Below are positions 28,957-40,775 of a DNA stretch of 47,288 nt, in pieces. The DNA is taken from contig JASANC010004796.1 of NCBI GenBank assembly GCA_030248135.1, positions 1-47,288 of the forward strand, written 5' to 3'. The translations under genes were made by a program, and so were the position numbers. Source of the DNA: Theristus sp. LFF4_11. Its lineage: Eukaryota; Nematoda; Chromadorea; Monhysterida; Xyalidae. Positions within the stretch are counted from its first letter, which is position 1. Every line of letters begins with the position of its first letter. Below the pieces are notes generated by a model that was not told the DNA's origin, searched no databases, and was given only the letters and a program-made list of their open reading frames with translations.

Positions 28957-31260
28957 GGGTGGAGCGAATGCGTTTGTAATGTCAGACTTTCTTTTGCGAC
29001 AACTGGGAGGTAAAACGTCATGCTCGTTGGAGTTGTTGATTGTGTGAATCACGTTTGAAGATTTGCACCGATCTGTGTGCGCTCCGGTGCACGGCGGTTG
29101 CGCACATGAAAACCGCATCTAAGCACGTCTTCCAACCGGTAAACGCGTACCAAATAAACATTCACATGCACACTGGGCATTATTCTTCTACTATTTGTTT
29201 CGGCATTGGCGACGCATTTTTTGATACATTTCAATATATTCAAAAAGGAAATTTGACGTTTAACTCCATAGAATTGCAGGATGTCATGTTAGAGGCAAAA
29301 CAAAATTGCTGTGTTCTTTTACGAGGTGACCAATTACATTTCACTTTTTACGCATTTATTCATTTTCGCAGTTGTGCATCTTCTGGAAATATAACTTGTT
29401 TTCCAGCACCGAAAGTGTTGAAAAACTTATTGAAAGACAAAATTTTATATCGACACAAAACACTACCAATTGAAAAAAAACAAATTTGGTTCCCCCTTAA
29501 TTTTTAGATTATAAACTCACCAACATCGTTCAAGGCAAAATGTGAAGTACCACGTGGAAAACATTCTGATTGCTCATTGCTGTGCATTGAGGTTCAGTTT
29601 TTTAGATGTAAATTCCAAGTTCAGCGTTAGCAACCCTTTGTTGGGACAATAGCAGTCTTGCAATTGTTTTTTTAAGAAAAGCTGAAACGAAGTTGTATTG
29701 TTGAGATAATCCACTGCAAACTTGTTTTCCAGTGTTCGCACGACGCTGTGCACATTTATTACGTTTTACATTTAAACTAGCGTCGAAGTTTTCAAAGTAA
29801 ACAAAACTTGCGCAGCTACAAAAAGTGCGTCAAGCGAACTAGACCAAAAAAATTTAACTCTGGTGGATCATAATAATTTAAACAAATAAAGATATTTTTG
29901 CGCACGTCTTTTGCAGTTCTAAAACCAACAACGGTCACACAATATACTGAGGTGTTCCGCTCCTATCACAGTCTACAGCTACATCGATGGCGTTCTTTGT
30001 GCTCCAAAATACAAAGATGATAACAGAAATCTATGGAATATCAGTTACTCTACGCTCATATTTGCATGTTGTATTGTAATATGGCTCAAAAATTATTCCT
30101 AAGAAAATACCAGGTGTCAGTAGAATTTTTTAACCTTCACCGGACTTTAATTGCCAGCAATTAGCTGAACGGCAATAAATTGTTAATCAGCCCATTCATA
30201 CAGCAGCCAGCGCACGAGCAATCCTGCACTCCTCTCGTCTTCGTGGTTCAGTAAACATCTGATTAATCTGTTACTGACCTGCGCGCCAAATGTCTGTTTT
30301 ATATACTTGCATGTTTTTTCTTTTTAAACTACTCAGTATTGTGTAATAACGGCTGCAGACAATCGGTGGAAGTTAAGCCAATTCTAGTTTTTACGTTGTC
30401 AATGTCGTGTACTGTTCGCACCACGCACCAATGATCTGACTTTTTCATATCTTGTTTGTTGTTTTTTTACTGAATTCGTTGTTATTATCTTGAACTTGTC
30501 CACATATCAGTCGCGTTGATTTCACATTACGCCATTCTGTGCGTTGCGCGACAACAATGGTGAAGGTGAAATTTGTCATCTAGTTACACAATGCGGTTTT
30601 CACTTTTGTTTTTCACTACTTTAACTGCGCAATTTCTTAGAAACTCAGTCTAGTGCATCTCCATGTTGATTTTCAAATTCAATTCGCTCAAAATTTCAAT
30701 GTTAAGTGTTCTCAAATTTTTGTGCCCGTGAATTTGTGTGTTTCTTATTTGTTGCTTTCACTCCTAAATGTAGTAAAGTTTTTTGCATATTTCATTCATT
30801 TAAAAAGTGCATTTGCATTTTCAACGTTCCGATTTTCAAAGATGACAATATGCCTTGAGGGTAAACATACCTGATTTATCATCGCACTAACCATTTTCAT
30901 ATTTTTCGTGTTCCAACTACATATGTTGACCGAAAAGATGAATGTTTTATACTACACTTCACAACTTTTTATTTGTTTATCAGCGAATTCAGTCAATTTT
31001 CTAAACAATTTGTTGGTCTGCGATCTCATGAAGGACTGAACGCCCTACACATGTGCACAACTGCACAAATACTTTTGGCATAAATCTCAGCCAATAAAAA
31101 AATTCAACGCGTGCAGTTGTTTATAAAAAATATCAGCAGCGAGTGTGGCCTTTCATGAAGTTTTAGATGAACGTTACAATATGAGATAACTGAAGCTATT
31201 GCGATCGATTTCAACATTTATTTTAAAACGGGATCGTCATTTGAAGTCTGCTGCGCCAAC
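28957..31260. other. Divergent intergenic region between the ZP gene and CP1
   Basis: Contains the ZP leader exon (from about 28957 upward, minus strand) and the CP1 promoter (plus strand). A 155-codon plus-strand frame at 29040-29507 and a 183-codon minus-strand frame at 28567-29118 lack recognisable domains; the second runs through the ZP leader. Otherwise A/T-rich with nothing recognised. Confidence 0.4.
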
Positions 31261-34200
31261 ATGAATCTTCGGCAGTGGGTGATCAAAATATTTTCATTGC
31301 TAACAGTTCTTACAAAGTGTCTATGCCATACAGCACAACGTGCAAGGTTGGTTGAAGTTTATATTTTTTAAAAGCTAACGTTCATTGTTTTCTAAAACGG
31401 ATTTCTCATATATGTGAAAAAAACTAATAACCGTTAAATTCAGTCATTATGTGGTGTATCGAGTAGTTCCAACTGATGACCAACAACTTGAGTATCTGGT
31501 TAATCTGTGGAAAACGCCATTTTACAAGGTATCATAAATACGCCCTTGAATACTTTCTGAAGTCAAAACGTCTGACAACCATTTTTATTGTTTTAAGATG
31601 GTTTTAGATAACTTTTTGGCATCATCCGTCTGTTGTCGGACATCATGTGGATCTCATGTTGCGAGAACGTGATACAACTAGCTTAATAAAAAACTTCGAA
31701 ATAAACGGAATAGAACCAGTGCTACTTGTGTCAGACGCACAAAAGTGAGTAAATAGGTATTTTTAACACTCTGAAAATAAATCTCTTACTGCATTGTTTT
31801 TTTTCGCAATTTAGGTATATTAAATCTATTGAGTTTGAAAACCAAAAGCGAAGAAGATTTCTAAGACGACGAGAGTTTCAACGCGACGATGTGGGCATGC
31901 CATATTTTGGTATTGGGCAGTATCACACTTATGACGAGGTTTAGTTTTCCATTTAATATCAGGGTTTTTTTAAAAAGCGCCCGTCCGTGGTGTCATGTGA
32001 CACATAAACTCAAAATCATGTCCATGTCTTGCAACAAATAGGAGTCCGAAAACAAACGGCCCCAAAATGGCTGTCAACAGCACTGAGGATGCATAAAATA
32101 AATGCAAATTCTGAGAACAGACTGTACAATAGTGTCCTGCTTTATCGGCAGCTGACTTTGGCCATCAAATGTGTGCACCATACAGTGTTTTGAACTTCTT
32201 CGCGAAAAAAGAAGAAACTTTTCAGAAAAGAGGGTTGTGAAAACGCATCGTTCCGTTAGGATTTTTAGGTGTCATCTGTTTCATAAATCCTAAATTTTAG
32301 GTGTTTCTGACACCTGTTTACAATTGTAGGCGTAAAAATCCTGTTTAATATTACCCAGAAACATACCCATAAATATAAAAAACTACGTTATAGTATGAAC
32401 GAGTAACCAAATGATATCACACAAAGAATTTTTTAAACTTATATTATATTACAACAACTATTCTACCATTCAACTCTCCGTGATAACAGAAATAAAAAAA
32501 ATGACTGAAAAACGTCTCAAAAACTAAAATCGGTAAAATGACTCGTTCTTAAGTTTAGTTTATTAGCCGTGAAACCTCATTTTGAGAATGTTTGCGTTCT
32601 ATAGTATTCAAATTTCGTTTAGAAAGTGGTTATTCTACAAAAATTTATCCAAAAGTAAAAACAGAAAATTTAAAACCGAAGTTGAGAAACTTGCATCGTG
32701 TCGTGGGCCTGTATACCATGGTAATAATGCACCTGTAGTTCTTAAAAACGTCTTGCGGCTTAAAAAAGAGATGCTACAACATTATTATCAGTTTATTTTC
32801 CAAAACGAAGAGTTTTTTGTAGAATCGCTGAAGTATTTTCACCAATGAATTGAATAATGCAGATTGTAAATTACATTCACGGTTTGTCGAAATCTTATCC
32901 TACTGTTGCAAGAGTGCTGTCAATTGGAAGAACACACGAAGGACGTCCAATAAATGTTATCCACGTTAGTTTTGAATTTTGGATTTTTTCATAGTTTATG
33001 ATTAGTTTTTTAGGCTCTGCGAGTCTCTGTGGGTGCAGGACGTACGTGAAAGAAAACCAGTTTCAATCTTTATGTGGCAATTCAAAATTGCCTAAGTGAC
33101 TCGGCCTGATTTTGGAACCTCGGATAACTTTACCAATTTTGAATTCCCGCGTCATGCATAAAAATCGTTTTTCTAGCCATGCGCAAGTTGAGTCTCGGGA
33201 CCAAAAAAGATAATAACACAAAAGCATTTTGCTGTTTTAAATTTTACAGATTGGTACTCGTAGAAATGACGTTCTTGAAAAACCGGCCTTCTGGATTGAT
33301 GGCGGAATTCACGCCCGTGAGTGGATCGCCCCTGCGACTGCCGTTTACTTTATTAATCGGGTATGCTTCGCAGTTTAACTGCTTGCTTAAGGCGCGTTTA
33401 TCAATTAGTTTTTTGTGCGTACGCACGGAGACAGAACTTAAAAAATGGCTACGCGAATTAGAATTTCGTGCGCACGACCGTCGTTCGCACGTAACGACTG
33501 TTTTGCGCGCAGCATTTAGTCCGCTGTCCGTGCGCACGCACGAAAACTTGTGCCCACACGAATTAGAATTTCGTGCGTACGACTTACGTCTGTCCGACAC
33601 GACTGTTTTGCGCACGGGATTTAGAACGACTGTCTGTCCGTGCGCAAAAAGACAAATGCGCACGCGAATTAGAATTTCGTCCGACGGACGTGCGGACGAA
33701 ATACTAATTCGCATGTGCTAGCTTGTCCGTCCGCACGTTCGGACATACCACACGACTTTTTGGTTACGCGAATTAGTTCTCCATATGTACGCACGACACT
33801 TCAGTCGTTCTAATTGCGGTGCGCAGTTTTCAGTTTTGTCGTGTGACTTAAACGAAACGACTGTTTTGCGCCCCGCATTTACAGGGTGTCCCAAAAAAAC
33901 ATAACAAAAGTAAATGGCTCGTGCGGCTGACTGGTTGCACGTGAAGCCGTGAAATTTGAAACACTTTTAGAAAAAAGGGACACATTTTGTGTGTCCAAAT
34001 TTTATCCCGAAATTCCATTTTTTCAATAATATTTTAGCAGAAATGCGTAAAAACTCAAAAATCACCTAACTTCAGCATTTTGACTCAGGATAATCATCGT
34101 TGTCGTCATCGAGATTCACACATGACAGTGGCGCAAGTTCATCTTTAGCTTCGTCTTCACTGATCTCATCAGATTTTCCCTCTCGACCCTTTAGTTTTAC

Positions 34201-37200
34201 TTTTTTCAGCAGCCCAATGTCTTTTTCATTGTTCTCAATGATTGCCGACATTCGGTGTTCGAAATTGATGAGCAATTCTGGTGCAGCGCCCGATCATCGT
34301 TGATTTTTTGCACACCACTGCGAATTTTTGTTTTCAAATTGTCGAAAATGTTGGGCGCCGAACGGTACACAATTTCCTTCAGGTGCCTTAAACCCATAAG
34401 TCAAGAGGAAAATTGAAACAAATGCGCGAGTGGCTGTCGGCGTCGTTCGGTGACCGCTGGAACGGCCGCATGGGCAGAATTGAATGGCCCGTGAGGAGTC
34501 CGGACATGAAGCCTATGACTTCTGCGTTTGGGGGCATCTGACGGATAATGCGGGACATTTTCGGCGCCCACCACTGCAGCGGTGTGAGAAAAAATCATCG
34601 ATGATTGGGCGCTGCACCAGAAAGTGATCATCAGTTTCAAACATCGAATGTCGTCGTTCATTGAGAACAATGGAAAACACATTGAGCAGCCGAGAAACAT
34701 GAAACTGAACGACCGTGAGCATGAACATGATGACATCAGTAAAGTTGAAGCTGACGATGAGCTTGTGCCACTGCCAGATGAGATTTTCGATGACGACAAT
34801 GATGTTTATCTTGAGTCAAAAAACTGAATTTAGGTGATTTTTGAGCTTTTACGTATTTCTGCTGAAATGTTATTGAAAAAGTAGAATTTCGGGATAAAAT
34901 TTGGACACACAAAATGTGTTCCTTTTTTCTAAAAGTGTTTCAAATTTCACGGCTTCATGTGCAACCAGTCGGCCGCACGAGCCATTTACTTTTTGTTATG
35001 TTTTTTTTGGGACACCCTGTAGATCGACGTGCGTTCCGTGCGTACGTAAGAAAAACTAATTGCTAAACGCGCCTTTACTTTGTCTTACACTTCACAGATG
35101 TAAGATGCTGATTACATGAACTAAGCTATCAATTTTTTGGGGGGTTTGAAACTCAATGCGTCTGTAAACGTAGAAAGGAAACTAGTTTCAATCTTTATGT
35201 GGCAATTCAAAATAGCCTAAGTGACCTGGCTTTATTTAAGACACTCGGATCACTTTACCAATTTTGAATTATCTTTGCGCGAATTGAGTCACGTAACCAA
35301 AATCGAAGATAATACATGCAGTGTACGGTATGGCCGGTTAAACATGGCAGCTTTTTTCAGGGTGCAAGGAGCGCGCGAATTTTGAATGAAAGAAAAAAGA
35401 CGTTCAGAAGCTGAATTGTGTGCCAAATTTGATGCGTTTTTTTAAACTAATGGATTATCCGCGCTATTCTGTTCATTCTTTATTCCTTGTACACATGATT
35501 GGGAATAACGTTGGCTTTTTTGAAAAAGACAACTCCTAGTCTGCGGCTGATCCCGCCTTGATGGACTGCCTCATTTATTCGGCCATACTGTACATGTGTT
35601 TTGGAACCATACCCGTGCGAATTCTGGAGGAACGTCGGTGCGCATGACGATATGGGCACAACAATGCGGCAAGCGCACCATGTTCTACCACACAAGCGAC
35701 GTTGTGCCACTTATATTATAACCCAACAAACACTCTCAATGTTTTACAATGTAACATGTAGTTGAAGTACTTTTTTTCAGCTGGTCACTGGATACAATCG
35801 TGACAATGCCATCAAAAGATTGGTTGATGAAATCGACTGGTACATTGCGCCGGTTGTAAATCCAGACGGGTACACGTATTCACGAAGCAGTGACAGCCCA
35901 GAAATGAGAATGTGGCGAAAGAATCGATCGCCCGCTCGATGCCTGCAAGGCGTTCACACGGCACAGCAACAGTTCTGTTGCAGAGGCGTAGATCTGAATC
36001 GCAATTTTGATTTCCATTGGGGAGAAACCGGTTCCAGTTCAGGTTTGAATTCTGCGTATGAACAAGAAACGACCAACTCGACGTCGACATTTACTGTTTA
36101 CGTCGTTTTATTATGACTACAGTATGCTGTGATTGAATTCAATCTTCGAATTCTTTAGACCCGTGCTCAGAAATCTACCAAGGAGCTGCACCATTCAGTG
36201 AACCAGAAACAAGAGCAATTCGTGACTTTATTCTGCCACGTAAACGACAGTTCAAAGCGTTTATTACGATGCACAGTTATTCACAAATATGGATGTACCC
36301 ATTTGGTCATCAGCGAGGTTCCTATCCACCAGATGTCAGAGATTTGGTAAAGTTTTAACAAAATATTGGCTAAATGGTTAAACAATTGCACATATAATTG
36401 ATATCTTTAATCAACAGTTCTCTTGACATTTCGGTTTGCAGCAACATGTTTATCACTGTTGCAGCAACAAGTCGCTATGCAAGCGAAAGAAGCGATACAG
36501 TCAATGTACGGGACGCGATACACCGTTGGAACTGGCGCAGATACTTTATGTATTATCTTTTATTTTGGTTCTGAGATTCAATGCGCGCATAGATAGGTAA
36601 ACAGTTGCATGCGTGGACGCGGGAATTCAAAAGTGGTAAAGTGATCTGAGTTCCCTAAATAGGGCCGGATCACTTTGGCTATTTTGAATTGCCACATAAA
36701 GCTTGAAACTAGTTTCCTTTCTATGTACGTCTGCAAACGCATTGAGTTGCCGAACCCAAATTTGTTTAATTCGTTTAACCTATCTAATGTCTTCAATTGC
36801 TCAAAACAAGACGCGTTTATCAAGCAATGATGTTAAATACTTTAAAACTGTAAACCAATTAACTGATTTTGGTTAACAACACGGTAGCAAACGTGTCCAA
36901 TGTCCAATAAAGCCATTATTATTTATTGAGAAGTACACGCTCATGCACATATAGATCCGGCATCTGGAGGCGCTGATGATTGGGCCAAAGCAAGTGCTGG
37001 TATCAAATACACCTACCTCATTGAACTACGGCCGACTGATGGCGTTTGGGACGGGTTTTTCTTGAAAGAATCTGAAATCATCCCTACTGGACGTGAAACA
37101 TTCGAAGGAATCAAAGTTGTTGCAGAAGCTGTGCTGAAAGAAGCTGCAGGATCGCGTAAGCTTTCAACAATACTTACTTGCATCTCACATACATTACAGA

Positions 37201-37545
37201 AAAAAAGCTATTGAAAAAGCGTCCTCAAACTGCAGAGTCAATTACGAACAGCGTAGATAATACATGCGTTAATTTTGACTCAAAATGCGAAATATGGGCG
37301 CGACATGGAGCTTGCGATGCATGGAAGAACGTCATGGAACAACGGTGTCCGCGTGCATGCGCGTTCTGCAAACCAGGTTATTAAAATATTATTATTGAAA
37401 ATACTTACAATTTAACAAGTGTCTAATCATTCTAGCATCAAAGAATGAATGCTTCGACAGTTGGATGGAATGCCCACAATGGCGTGCAATTGGCTTGTGT
37501 CGCACTTTGAGTCATCAATGCAGAAAAACCTGTGGTCTGTGCTGA
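31261..37545 (+). CDS. Secreted M14 pro-carboxypeptidase (B-type) with two ShKT domains, CP1
   Basis: Twelve exons: 31261-31346, 31444-31528, 31608-31744, 31815-31938, 32863-32964, 33250-33360, 35781-36042, 36159-36346, 36465-36549, 36955-37155, 37200-37376 and 37436-37545; phases agree and give 555 aa. Signal peptide ([16 protein letters not shown]), then an M14 propeptide ([32 protein letters not shown]), a basic activation site ([11 protein letters not shown]) and the zinc peptidase domain. Zinc ligands H and E are in [11 protein letters not shown] and the third His in [10 protein letters not shown]. Substrate arginines are in MWRKNRSP and DLNRNF, the pocket is [10 protein letters not shown] and the catalytic Glu is in LIELRP. 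Asp at the CPA-255 position predicts cleavage of C-terminal Lys/Arg. Two six-cysteine ShKT domains end the protein ([18 protein letters not shown]..., [18 protein letters not shown]...). ShKT carboxypeptidases are typical of nematodes. Intron 6 (2.4 kb) is filled with nested repeats. Confidence 0.92.
33020..33220. mobile_element. Family B palindromic MITE, CP1 intron 5
   Basis: AGTTTCAATCTTTATGTGGC and TTACCAATTTTGAATTCCCG are family B core sequences. The right end AGTTGAGTCTCGGGACCAAA plus AAAGATAATAAC is the terminal repeat. The left terminus is degenerate. Confidence 0.65.
33387..35077. mobile_element. Family F inverted-repeat element, CP1 intron 6, host of a nested element
   Basis: TTAAGGCGCGTTTATCAATT plus AGTTTTTTGTGCGTACGCAC at the left pairs with GTGCGTACG...AAAAACTAATTGCTAAACGC plus GCCTTTA at the right. 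The interior left of the nested element contains imperfect about 120-bp direct repeats built on GCGAATTAGAATTTCGTGCG and ACGACTGTTTTGCGC. A family E element (33880-35021) is inserted near its right end. No transposase of its own is visible. Confidence 0.75.
33880..35021. mobile_element. Family E fold-back element with opposed transposase remnants
   Basis: TA-flanked ends (TACAGGGTGTCCCAAAAA and complement) begin inverted repeats of more than 180 bp. Inside, the minus strand encodes [20 protein letters not shown] with an acidic tail (34072-34275), and the plus strand encodes [20 protein letters not shown] with an acidic tail (34624-34827). Between them lie a plus-strand [20 protein letters not shown] remnant (about 34453-34512) and a minus-strand [18 protein letters not shown] remnant. 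These are the C-terminal parts of two copies of an IS630/mariner-type transposase facing each other. It is not functional. Confidence 0.85.
35150..35315. mobile_element. Family B MITE, CP1 intron 6
   Basis: GTCTGTAAACGTAGAAAGGA, GTTTCAATCTTTATGTGGCA and CACTTTACCAATTTTGAATT match the other copies, and the right end runs ATTGAGTCACGTAACCAAAA into GATAATA. It lies about 6 bp from the following family A element. Confidence 0.65.
35322..35594 (-). mobile_element. Family A MITE copy 3, both ends intact, CP1 intron 6
   Basis: TGTACGGTATGGCCGGTTAA at the left is matched by the complement of CATTTATTCGGCCATACTGTACA's end at the right, giving about 29-bp inverted repeats over a 273-bp unit. The interior is the reverse of the copies at 1350 and 17211 (CGCGCGAATTTTGAATG, CTGATCCCGCCTTGATGG). 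This copy defines the family boundaries. Confidence 0.85.
36551..36765. mobile_element. Family B MITE starting in the CP1 exon 9 splice donor
   Basis: TATTATCTTTTATTTTGGTT plus CTGAGATTCAATGCGCGC at the left and AACGCATTGAGTTGCCGAAC at the right bound the unit. Inner arms GGGAATTCAAAAGTGGTAAA with GTGATC and GATCACTTTGGCTATTTTGA pair as a palindrome. The element's terminal TATTATC follows exon 9 with a single intervening G, so the donor reads T|G-TATTATC. Confidence 0.8.
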
Positions 37546-37814
37546 CTTCACTGCTGAAGAACAAACAGCAAACACATTTCAGGGATTGTTTTGACTATTT
37601 GTCACTATTGTCAATGTATATCTACAACACATGTGTATTTTAATACTAAATATATTAAAATAACTAACTATGTGTGCGACAAAAATACAACAGAAGCTTG
37701 TGTTTTAGAGTTTTCACACATCTGAACAAGGAAAAATATCAAACACATTTTTACAGCATTTAAACCACGATTACTAAAATGTTGACACAATCAAATGATT
37801 TTAGTATGCAACAT
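37546..37814. other. CP1 3' flank
   Basis: A/T-rich stretch between the CP1 stop codon and the family C composite. It should hold the CP1 3' UTR. No unambiguous poly(A) signal was picked out. Confidence 0.3.
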
Positions 37815-37843
37815 ACAGTCTAACTCCATAACATATCCAACTA

Positions 37844-38078
37844 TTGTGGATTTATTCAAACGTGTCCGGACTAACGTGACGTCATTTTAATTAAAAACGC
37901 CCGTTTGTCAAAGTACAGGCACTAAAAATTTCAGTTTGGTGTGACTGATTCGACATTCACCATTTGTTTACGGGAAGAAATCGGCTAAACGGATAGTCTG
38001 GTTTGCTGTGAACGACAAGCGCATGTTTTGTGGCACATGACGTCATTTCAGTGGGACACGTTTAAAAAAATAGGCCAT
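37844..38078. mobile_element. Family D MITE copy 2, nested in family C
   Basis: TATTGTGGATTTATTCAAAC plus GTGTCCGGAC at one end and GGGACACGTTTAAAAAAATA at the other, with CATGACGTCA-type inner motifs. It is the inverted equivalent of 17684-17920 over its whole length. Confidence 0.8.
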
Positions 38079-38954
38079 AGCTGATTGGTTGACGTATAGT
38101 CGTCCTGAATAATTTGTAGTATTAGCTGATTGGTTGCCTGAACATCAGGTTCAAAAAAGGTCCATTGAAACGGACATTTTCTTTTTTTGTGAATTCTATG
38201 CGTTTGCTTTGTGTGGGCAGACAGACAGTGAGATTTTGATGGAAAAAATCTTTTTTTTGATTTGTGAGATGAAGACATCAAAATCAAAAGCAGCGGTTTG
38301 GCAAAAAATTTTAATACCAACCAGTGCGACGACGAAAATTGAAAACCTGAAATTGCCGTCAAATATTAGCTTTTATTTTTGATTAAGAAAAACGCTTTGG
38401 AGGAGTTGGTGACGTCCATTTGTGAAAAGGTGGTGTTAGACACAAAGGGGCGAACTTTTGTTCTTTCTTTGGAAACTTGACATTTCGTTTCGTTTTTTTT
38501 TAAATTATAATTTCTGTTTTAACTTCAATTTTAAATTAGAGCGAGAATTTCTGCAGCAAATTTTTTTTCGAAGGGAAACGTCGTCGTCGTCACTTATCCG
38601 TTCTAACAAGCAAAAAATAGTTTCCTTTGTCGTAAAGTGTTCCTTGATTTGTCTGTAACTCACATATCATGAACAAGATTTTTTTTCCATTAAAAATCTC
38701 ACTGTTTGCCCACGCAAAATAAGCGCAAAAAAACAAAACATTGAGAAAAAAGAAAAAAATTCTTTTTGAACCTGGAGGGCAACCAAGTTTGCAATCTGCT
38801 AAGCATAACCTGTCACTGGCAAAGTTGCGATGCATCTTATAGCGGTACTTGTTTGGCGGGAAAAGTTTGGCTTCCAGCGTACCAACCAGTGGCAAAAATG
38901 CGACCCCTTTTGAGTGGCAAGGTGACACACAAACAACAGTTTGGGGGAGGGGGG

Positions 38955-39088
38955 ATTCAAAATTGAGTATAAGTGATCGGGTCCCCTACATAAAGCCGAG
39001 TCACTTAGGCGACTTTGAAGTTGCTACATAAAGATTGAAACTAGTTTTCCTTCCACGTCTGCACACGCAGTCGCAGAACCTAAATAAT
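38955..39088. mobile_element. Family B remnant
   Basis: CATAAAGATTGAAACTAGTT, CCACGTCTGCACACGCAGTC and GCAGAACCTAAATAATTGAT match the right half of family B; the left terminus is missing or degenerate. Confidence 0.55.
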
Positions 39089-39121
39089 TGATATTAGTTG
39101 GATGTTTTTGAGTTAGACTGT

Positions 39122-40657
39122 GGTACACTGTGAAACAATAAGTAAAATTTTTTTTTCAAAAATGACCACATTTTGACATGAGCCACAAAATCATAGTCTG
39201 CATTTAACTAATGTATGTCGAATTTACAGATACCCCGGATCACAGTGCTGGTTAAACAAGTTGTACCAAAATCAAAAACCAGTTTTCAAACGAGTCCAAT
39301 ATAGATAACCGGTTTAAAAAAAGATAAATACTAAATGTATTTTTTAAAAAAAACGCACGAGAAAAACATAATTATTTTAGCTTGTACATTTCGCTGCAAA
39401 TCACAAAAAAACATGGTGAGTATATTGTTTACGTAGGTTGCTTGCTTGCGTAGGTTAAAATGAATTGCACCTGTTTGAAACGAATCATGAAAACTAAAAC
39501 TACATTGAAATTGAAAAAAATACTAAAAACACCTGTACATGTTACTTCACGACCCACATCACTGATTTTAACAACAACTATCAAATAACCGTCGTAACGT
39601 CCGAACATATTTCACAAATGTTTTCAATTCACAAACTGCTTGCTTTACTAGTCTGAAATCTGACAACCAAACATAGAATACACAACAGGAATTACTTTAA
39701 CTGGAACGAAGATTGCTTTCCTGTTTTAGTAAGCCATTGTTTGAAATGTGAAGAGATCAAGACATAAAAAGCTACTTAATAATATTGCGGTCACTGCTTT
39801 TTACCAGAATGTAAACTGTAAAACCCCTACAGTGTGTGCATAAAAGTGTGCGTTACTACGTTCCATTATGCCTCATTTGAAAATACGCTGCAGAATTGTT
39901 TTTAGTCTGCAACCACACCATGATTGTGTTTGTTGCGCAGCACTTCTGACCGCTAGTAAAGCAAGAAGTGCAGCAATCTTTACGTGTTGTGCGATCCGTA
40001 TGCAATAGTGGTAGCAGAATGTTTTTGTCGTTTTATTTCACATTGTGCACGTTGTTAGATAGAACACATGAACTGCATTGTTGACTGTATTGCTGGCGCT
40101 TGTTGAGCGTTGTGCGCCGCCCCCAGACAACATTGCATGCAGTAATGGCGCAGTAAAAGAAAATAAAAATGCGTTGTCCTTAATGTTGTTTTTGGTTTGG
40201 TATGCAGAGAAACACAATACAATAGTTCACCTCTGTAGTCATAGTTCTGCGCCAACCATCGTTCTAAATAAATAAATGCATCTGCACAGACAATGCTGAC
40301 CACACTTTCGACGTGTGGTTGTTTTAACCGTTTAAACTAATTGAAAGCATTTCTAAAGTTGCCAGCTTATCACGCAGCTTACAAAACAAGTATATGCTTT
40401 ACAATAAGCAAATTACGGTATAATTTTACAATTTATGCGAAGGGCATCACAATTTTAGCACAGTAGTTGGAAGGTAACTGCGCAACTCAGTTACTTTAAG
40501 TGATTTTGAGCACTAATGCTATTCCTACCTAACTGGCAAATTTACGGTGTTGTGTGTTTTTACATTTTTTACAAAATTATATGCAGCACATGCAGATTAC
40601 ACCGCTTCGCATGTCAAAGCATTTTGTTCGTTTAATTTTTGTTTTTTCACAATTCAG
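39122..40657. other. Gene-free A/T-rich stretch between CP1 and CP2
   Basis: Short, low-quality frames only. No repeat family member with recognisable ends was seen. Confidence 0.35.
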
Positions 40658-40775
40658 CAACAACGGACGAAGCCAAAGCACACAAAAATTTGTACAGAAC
40701 ATTGCAAAATACAACTTATGTAACTGTGTGCAAGAAGCCGCTCGTCACATAATTCATCATCATATTGTAACACAC
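40658..40775 (+). other. Possible coding exon of an unassigned gene
   Basis: Between a fair acceptor (TTTTTTCACAATTCAG) and an excellent donor (CACAC|GTACGT) lies an open frame reading NNGRSQSTQKFVQNIAKYN and ending HHHIVTH. The frame and splice signals suit an internal exon, but I could not connect it to a phase-compatible neighbour and recognise no domain. Confidence 0.25.

Larger units (their letters stand above)
37815..39121. mobile_element. Family C composite element (1.3 kb)
   Basis: ACAGTCTAACTCCATAACAT plus ATCCAACTA at the left pairs with TTAGTTGGATGTTTTTGAGT plus TAGACTGT at the right, so two family C ends enclose 1.3 kb. Family D (37844-38078) and a family B remnant (about 38955-39088) lie inside. 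The remainder has no recognisable gene. It was probably built by successive insertions into a short family C element. Confidence 0.65.

Noticed and set aside
29040..29507. 155-codon plus-strand frame
   Set aside because: No domain, A/T-driven composition, lies in the leader region of a minus-strand gene, and no matching splice partners were found.
32582..32848. 88-codon Lys-rich frame in CP1 intron 4
   Set aside because: Not in phase with the flanking exons, no domain, and the CP1 protein is complete without it.
33179..33721. 180-codon frame overlapping CP1 exon 6, and its antisense counterpart
   Set aside because: It reads exon 6 in the wrong frame and continues through the tandem repeats of family F.
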